DNA of 64,000 nt from the NCBI GenBank assembly GCA_963847965.1, contig CAWKCG010000048.1, positions 141,050 to 205,049 of the forward strand, read 5' to 3'. The translations under genes and the position numbers were made by a program. Below are positions 58,933 to 64,000 of the stretch, in pieces. The notes beneath the pieces were generated by a model that ran no database searches, had not been told where the DNA came from, and saw only the letters and a list, made by a program, of their open reading frames with translations. Source of the stretch: Palsa-504 sp963847965. GTDB lineage: Bacteria; Actinomycetota; Actinomycetes; Streptosporangiales; Streptosporangiaceae. The stretch's first letter is position 1; every line of letters starts with the position of its first letter.

Positions 58933-60444
58933 TTACCTCACGAGCTCGCCCAGGGACTCGCCGATGGCCTCGGCCTCGCCGGCCACGGTGATCTCGCTCG
59001 CGGCCACGGGCGTGCCACCCGGGCGGGGGCGCAGGGTCAGGTAGCTGACCGCGATCCCGCTCGCCATGAGCAGGATGGTGACGAGCAGCCCGGTGTGATA
59101 CCCGTCAAGGAACGCGTGCGCCGGCGCCGCCCCGGCGCGCAGCGCGGCGGACTGCCGTGTCCGCAGGATCGCGCCGATGACCGTGATCCCGAGCAGGCCC
59201 GCGACCTCGCGCGAGGCGTTGAACAGCGCGGAGGCGATGCCGGCCCGGGCCTGCGGGATGGCCTGCATGGTCGCATTGGTGACCGGCACGTTCATCAGCC
59301 CCGCTCCGGCACCGAACAAAGTGAACCCGGGCAGGAGGCCGTCGTAGCTGGCGTGCAGGCCCAGCCGGCCGAACAGGACCAGGCCGACGACCATGAGCAG
59401 CATGCCGACCGCCACCGTGCGGTGCGCTCCGGCCCAGTTCTCGACCCGGGGTGCGATGGCCGCGAAGACCGCGATGGTCAGCGCCATCGGCACGAAGGCC
59501 AGGCCCGCCTTGGTCGGGGAGAAGCCGAGGATCTCCTGCAGGTAGATCGAGGTGAAGAAGTAGATGCCGAGGATTCCGAAGGCCCAGATCATCATGGTGC
59601 TCGTGCCGCCGCTGAACTCCCGCCTGCGGAACATGCCCAGCTCCACCATGGGGTTCGCGGTGCGGGCCTCGATCGCGAGGAAGGCCGCGGCCGCGACGGC
59701 GGCCAGCGTGAACGCCCCGAGGATGAACGGTGAGGTCCAGCCGTTGGCGTTCCCCTGGATCAGCGCGTAGGTCAGCGCGAACAGGGACACCGCCGAGCTG
59801 GCCAGGCCGGGCAGGTCGAGCCGCCGTACGGCGGAATCGGCCTGTGATTCGCCCACGTACCGCACGGAAAGGGCGAAGGTGATAACGCCGATCGGCACGT
59901 TGATCAGGAAGATCCAGCCCCAGCGGACGTGCTGGCTGATCAGGCCGCCGAGCACCGGGCCGGTCGCGAGGGCGAGCGCGCCGACCGCGGCCCAGATTCC
60001 GATGGCCATGTTGCGCTCCCTGATGTCGGTGAACGCGGCCATGATGATGGCCAGCGTGGCCGGCATCAGCATCGCCGCGCCGACGCCCTGGATCGCGCGG
60101 CTGGCGATGAGCACGCCGCCGCTGCCCGCCAGCCCGGCGGCCAGCGACGAGAGCGTGAACAGGGCCATGCCGCCCAGGAACAGCCTGCGCCGCCCGTACA
60201 CGTCGGCGAGCCTGCCGCCGACCAGCAGGAGCCCGGCCAGCGTGAGCAGGTAGCTGCTGACCACCCACTCAAGACCCGACACCGACAGGTGCAGGCTGCG
60301 CTGGATGGTCGGGATCGCCACGTTCACGATGTTGTTGTCCAGGTAGGCCATGAAGCTGGCCAGGCTGACGGCCGCCAGCGCCCACCACCTGCGTGACGCC
60401 GAGCGCCCCGAAGCGCCCCGGATCTGTGCGCTACTCGCTGACAC
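58933..60444 (-). CDS. DHA2-family MFS drug exporter (EmrB/QacA-like)
   Basis: 503 residues with 14 membrane helices. Motif A GGRLADVYGRRRLFLGG, motif B/C-like RAIQGVGAAMLMPATLAIIM and the DHA2 helix-1 LASFMAYLDNNIVNVAIPTI are present. GTG 60444 has AAAGGA eight bases upstream. Proton-driven export of lipophilic drugs or dyes is likely. A divergent TetR gene and a long inverted repeat lie upstream, so expression is probably drug-inducible. Confidence 0.92.
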   Translation of the reverse strand: MSASSAQIRGASGRSASRRWWALAAVSLASFMAYLDNNIVNVAIPTIQRSLHLSVSGLEWVVSSYLLTLAGLLLVGGRLADVYGRRRLFLGGMALFTLSSLAAGLAGSGGVLIASRAIQGVGAAMLMPATLAIIMAAFTDIRERNMAIGIWAAVGALALATGPVLGGLISQHVRWGWIFLINVPIGVITFALSVRYVGESQADSAVRRLDLPGLASSAVSLFALTYALIQGNANGWTSPFILGAFTLAAVAAAAFLAIEARTANPMVELGMFRRREFSGGTSTMMIWAFGILGIYFFTSIYLQEILGFSPTKAGLAFVPMALTIAVFAAIAPRVENWAGAHRTVAVGMLLMVVGLVLFGRLGLHASYDGLLPGFTLFGAGAGLMNVPVTNATMQAIPQARAGIASALFNASREVAGLLGITVIGAILRTRQSAALRAGAAPAHAFLDGYHTGLLVTILLMASGIAVSYLTLRPRPGGTPVAASEITVAGEAEAIGESLGELVR

Positions 60445-60498
60445 AGCGATCGTCCTTTCCCTCTGAGCTCATGTACGCCGTACCTGTATCTTGTTCAT

Positions 60499-60543
60499 AT
60501 ACGACGTACAAGTACGTTGTACATCATGACTTGTACGACGTAT
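60499..60543. promoter_or_regulatory. Operator with 15-bp inverted repeat arms
   Basis: Left arm ATACGACGTACAAGT (60499-60513), right arm ACTTGTACGACGTAT (60529-60543), 14 of 15 positions complementary, with a further GTACGTTGTAC between. TACG/CGTA half-sites recur, including one near 60474. It lies between the divergent exporter and TetR genes, and the -10-like TATAGT (60541-60546) of the TetR gene overlaps it. Confidence 0.75.
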
Positions 60544-60555
60544 AGTTGTCAAGTG

Positions 60556-61245
60556 ATGGATGCAGACACCCGCCTAGAGGAACCGGACGGCGAGCGCGCC
60601 CGGCTGAGCAAGCGCGCGGTCGTCGACCGGGCGCTCAAGCTCGCCGACGCCGACGGGCTCGACGCGCTGACCATCCGCAAGCTCGCGCAGGACCTAGGCG
60701 TCACCCCGATGGCGCTGTACTGGCATTTCCGCAGCAAGGAGGACCTGCTCAAGGGGATGGCCGAGCGGGTCTGGAGCGAGATCGACGTGCACGTCGACCC
60801 GTCGGTCCCGTGGTGGGCCCAGCTCCAGGCCGGGCTGGAATCGCTGATCCGCATGCTCCGCGCCCACCCGGCCGCGCCGCAGCTGGTGCTCGAGCATGAG
60901 AAGCAGAACGAAGCGGCGCTGCGCGCCACCGAAGCCACCCTCGAGATCCTGCGGAGCGCCGGATTCGACCCGCAGCACGCCAGTGAGATCGCGCGGAGCA
61001 CCCTGTGGACCGGGCTCATGCTGGTCATGAGCGAGTCCGGCTACCACCCGGAGCTGCCGGAGGACGAGCGCGCGGAGCATCTGCGGCGCACCGAGATCAC
61101 CTTCGCCATGCTGCCCGCCGCCAAGTACCCGCGGCTGGTCGAAGGCGCCGCATCGATGGCCAGCTGCGACCCGGACCTGCACTACCGGCTGGGCGTCGAG
61201 CTGTTCATCGCCGGCGTCCGGGCGACCGCAGGCCAGCCGTCCTGA
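60556..61245 (+). CDS. TetR-family regulator with TetR_C-type ligand domain
   Basis: 229 residues from ATG 60556. Helix-turn-helix: RALKLADADGLDALTIRKLA and DLGVTPMALYWHFRSKEDLL. The C-terminal part (ARSTLWTGLMLVMSESGYHP) is the tetracyclin-repressor-like domain. Divergent from the DHA2 exporter, which it likely represses through the inverted repeat that also overlaps its own promoter. Confidence 0.9.
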   Translation: MDADTRLEEPDGERARLSKRAVVDRALKLADADGLDALTIRKLAQDLGVTPMALYWHFRSKEDLLKGMAERVWSEIDVHVDPSVPWWAQLQAGLESLIRMLRAHPAAPQLVLEHEKQNEAALRATEATLEILRSAGFDPQHASEIARSTLWTGLMLVMSESGYHPELPEDERAEHLRRTEITFAMLPAAKYPRLVEGAASMASCDPDLHYRLGVELFIAGVRATAGQPS

Positions 61246-61256
61246 CCGGGGTCAGG
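61241..61256. terminator. Short hairpin overlapping the TetR stop codon
   Basis: CCTGACC-GG-GGTCAGG, a perfect 7-bp stem between convergent TetR and yceI genes. No U-tract; possible bidirectional terminator. Confidence 0.35.
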
Positions 61257-61276
61257 GCGGACAGGCGTTAGCGGAG

Positions 61277-61840
61277 TTAGGCAGATCCGGCGCGGTCCAG
61301 GTCGACCTCGAACTCCACGCCCACCTCGTCCTTCAGCTTGAGCGCGCCGAAGAAACCGACGTACGGCTTGATCCCGAAGGCGGACTGCATGATGGTCGCC
61401 GTGCCGCGGTAGCGGCCGGGAGCCGGCTCTGTCACCTGCAGCCGGGCCGGCTGCGACTTCCCGTTGAGCGTGACCGTGCCCTCGATCGCGCCGCCCGTGG
61501 CCCCGGTCCTGATGATCCGGGACGAGGTGAAGGTGGCCGTGCCGTCGCCCAGGATGCCGCTGATGGTCTTCTTGATATCGGCGCGGTCCCGGTCGGTCAG
61601 CGGCTTGACGCCGCCCGTCCCCTCACGCACGGCCAGCGAGCCGAGGTCGACCTCAGCGGAGACGGTGGCGGCCTCGACGCCGCCGGCCTCCTCGGCCGGG
61701 ACATCGACCTGCGCCGACCAGTTGGTCACCTCGATGGCCAGGTCATGGCCGGCCCGCGCGGCGACCCCGACGCGTCCGGTCCGCAGCATGAGCCGTCCGG
61801 TGCCCGGCCCGAGCTTGAAGCTACCCGTCGTTGCAGTCAC
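61277..61840 (-). CDS. YceI-family protein
   Basis: 187 residues, a lipocalin-like barrel that binds polyisoprenoids in family members. GRVGVAARAGHDLAIEVTNW, VSAEVDLGSLAV and IKPYVGFFGALKLKDEVGVE are the family segments. There is no signal peptide, as in most actinobacterial members. GTG 61840 has TACGGT six bases upstream and no Shine-Dalgarno. Confidence 0.88.
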   Translation of the reverse strand: MTATTGSFKLGPGTGRLMLRTGRVGVAARAGHDLAIEVTNWSAQVDVPAEEAGGVEAATVSAEVDLGSLAVREGTGGVKPLTDRDRADIKKTISGILGDGTATFTSSRIIRTGATGGAIEGTVTLNGKSQPARLQVTEPAPGRYRGTATIMQSAFGIKPYVGFFGALKLKDEVGVEFEVDLDRAGSA

Positions 61841-61846
61841 GGGCCA

Positions 61847-61852
61847 ACCGTA
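61847..61852 (-). promoter_or_regulatory. Leaderless -10 hexamer for yceI
   Basis: Minus-strand TACGGT, six bases before the GTG start. Confidence 0.5.
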
Positions 61853-61923
61853 GGCGCTCCGGCGGAGAATCGTCCACTCCTGCCGCCGCCGGGGCCAGGC
61901 GGGAGGTCCCCCGGGACCGGGCG

Positions 61924-62508
61924 TCAGGGCAGCGGGAAGTCGCCGAACAGCTCGCGGATGCGACGCAGGTCGCGCAGCCGCGGCTCGGTGGTGCCGCCCA
62001 CCCAGCGGCTGACCGTCTTCACCGACACCCCGAGCTGGCGCGCGGCGACCTCCATGGTCATGCCCTCCCGGCGCAGCGCGGCGGCCATCCAGTCGGCGAA
62101 ACCCTTCTCCTCCTCGGGCCCGTCATGCCCGGCGCGCAACCCGTCCCGGCCGACACCCGGCCCCCCGCGCATCGCGTCGGAGTTGAGCAGGGACGTCAGG
62201 GCGTCAAGGCCCGCCGGCGTCCCGATCTGCCCGCCGGAGCGGAGGACGTCCACCTCGACGTGGTCCGGAAAGATCCGGAAGGAGACGTTGATCGCGCCGG
62301 TGGGGCCGGCGGCCTCGAGCAGCGCGGCGGCGACGGTCTCGCCCACCTCGCGGTTGTCCTCCTCGGACAGAGGTGACTGGGACAGGCAGCGGCGCACGAA
62401 GTCGCGGATGTCCGGGATGGAGGAAGGGCGCGCGGGGAACGTCTGCGACAGGACCACGACCGGTACTACTTCAATGTTGTCGCTGATCAAGTCGGCTGGC
62501 TTCTCCAT
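61924..62508 (-). CDS. HTH protein with N-terminal unknown domain
   Basis: 194 residues from ATG 62508 with GGAGG six bases upstream. The C-terminal ~45 residues form a Cro/CI-like helix-turn-helix (MTMEVAARQLGVSVKTVSRW, then GGTTEPRLRDLRRIRELFG). The N-terminal ~110 residues (SEEDNREVGETVAAALLEAA, INVSFRIFPDHVEVDVLRSG) vaguely resemble the start of a GHKL anti-sigma kinase fold but lack its ATP-binding boxes. A small transcriptional regulator of unknown target; it is divergent from the hydrogenase operon. Confidence 0.65.
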   Translation of the reverse strand: MEKPADLISDNIEVVPVVVLSQTFPARPSSIPDIRDFVRRCLSQSPLSEEDNREVGETVAAALLEAAGPTGAINVSFRIFPDHVEVDVLRSGGQIGTPAGLDALTSLLNSDAMRGGPGVGRDGLRAGHDGPEEEKGFADWMAAALRREGMTMEVAARQLGVSVKTVSRWVGGTTEPRLRDLRRIRELFGDFPLP

Positions 62509-62920
62509 CGCCACCCTCCGGCTCTCGCACATCCCAACAGCCCGGCGCGTGTGGCCACCGGGTATGACAACGAGAGTACGTGCAAGATGCCTCCCCAGAC
62601 GAGTCAGAACGGTCAGACATATGTGTCCAGTCAGGTGACTGTTGTGTCTTGAGATTTGCGGCCGGGCCGGACTAGGCTGGTTGAACCGGCGATGGCGCCG
62701 TTGCCAAGAGCCGGCCAGTGAGCATGTGATGAGCGGTCAGCGTGCCGGCGCATCTCGTCGGCGACCAACTGGACGCGCCGAGAATGGGCTCGCGCGACCA
62801 GGCGATACCGCACAGCTAGGTTCTCGCCGGGTGGGTGCCGCCGGCCCGGAGACGGACTATCACCTCATGACCTAATTGGCGGCCCGCAGCCGCGGGCAGC
62901 CGCACGAAGGGGTGGCCGCT
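62509..62920. other. Intergenic region upstream of the hydrogenase operon
   Basis: No gene supported. A plausible sigma-70-type promoter is TTGAGA (62649-62654), 18-base spacer, TAGGCT (62673-62678), leaving a leader of about 240 bases before the hydrogenase start. Confidence 0.4.
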
Positions 62921-63964
<1,044 letters not shown>

Positions 63965-63971
63965 ACATACG

Positions 63972-64000
63972 ATGACCTCACTCGAATACCCGCCGTCCAC
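63972..64000 (+). CDS. Start of the hydrogenase large subunit (partial)
   Basis: ATG 63972 opens a frame (MTSLEYPPS) seven bases after the small-subunit stop that runs off the window. The position is that of the large, Ni-Fe-binding subunit in group 1h operons; nine residues are too few to prove it. Confidence 0.45.

Overview
The window is about 70% G+C, gene-dense and written in actinobacterial style: many GTG starts, ATGA/GTGA overlaps and B12, SsgA-family, DUF222/HNH and DUF3367 genes. A cell-division regulator of the SsgA family and a group 1h-type (atmospheric H2) [NiFe]-hydrogenase point to a filamentous or sporulating soil actinomycete. I cannot name a genus. No rRNA, tRNA, CRISPR array, insertion sequence or prophage was recognised.

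Layout. 1-17.4 kb is an almost complete late, oxygen-dependent cobalamin block: cobN (cut by the window edge), cobG-cobH-cobIJ, cobK, cobF, cobL-cobM, then a cobalamin riboswitch ahead of a ChlI/ChlD-type chelatase ATPase, cobO and cobB. A large SF1 helicase and an antitoxin relic sit between cobN and cobG. 17.5-24.6 kb holds a two-component system, a YciO/Sua5 protein, a disrupted acyltransferase-SGNH gene, a TetR/SDR pair with tandem operators, and a 64-residue protein made of decapeptide repeats. 25-27.5 kb has a DUF222/HNH protein and a small Cys-rich protein. 27.8-33.3 kb is a minus-strand operon: amidohydrolase, APC permease, fused urease gamma/beta and a divergent urease alpha, with no urease accessory genes. 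A 20-bp perfect palindrome precedes it. 33.5-37 kb is LacI regulator, thioesterase, CaiA-like acyl-CoA dehydrogenase and CaiD, a carnitine/betaine-type CoA pathway. 37-50 kb is cell-envelope: beta-propeller protein, methyltransferases, GT4, a 1785-residue AftD-like arabinosyltransferase fused to a DMT-type transporter, Trm112-like protein, polytopic membrane protein and a secreted DUF1906-like protein. 50-64 kb carries enoyl-CoA hydratase, acyl-CoA dehydrogenase, an SsgA-like gene, a ThDP enzyme, an ABC exporter, a toxin-antitoxin pair, a DHA2 exporter with divergent TetR, YceI, an HTH protein and the start of the hydrogenase operon.

Two features cut across the window. Several conserved genes (chelatase, acyltransferase, amidohydrolase, ureC, SsgA-like) are broken by one- or two-base indels, mostly single-base losses in G/C tracts. 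This is either real decay or sequence error and should be settled before biology is inferred. Separately, seven starts have a TANNNT hexamer exactly six bases upstream and no Shine-Dalgarno, which fits leaderless transcription.
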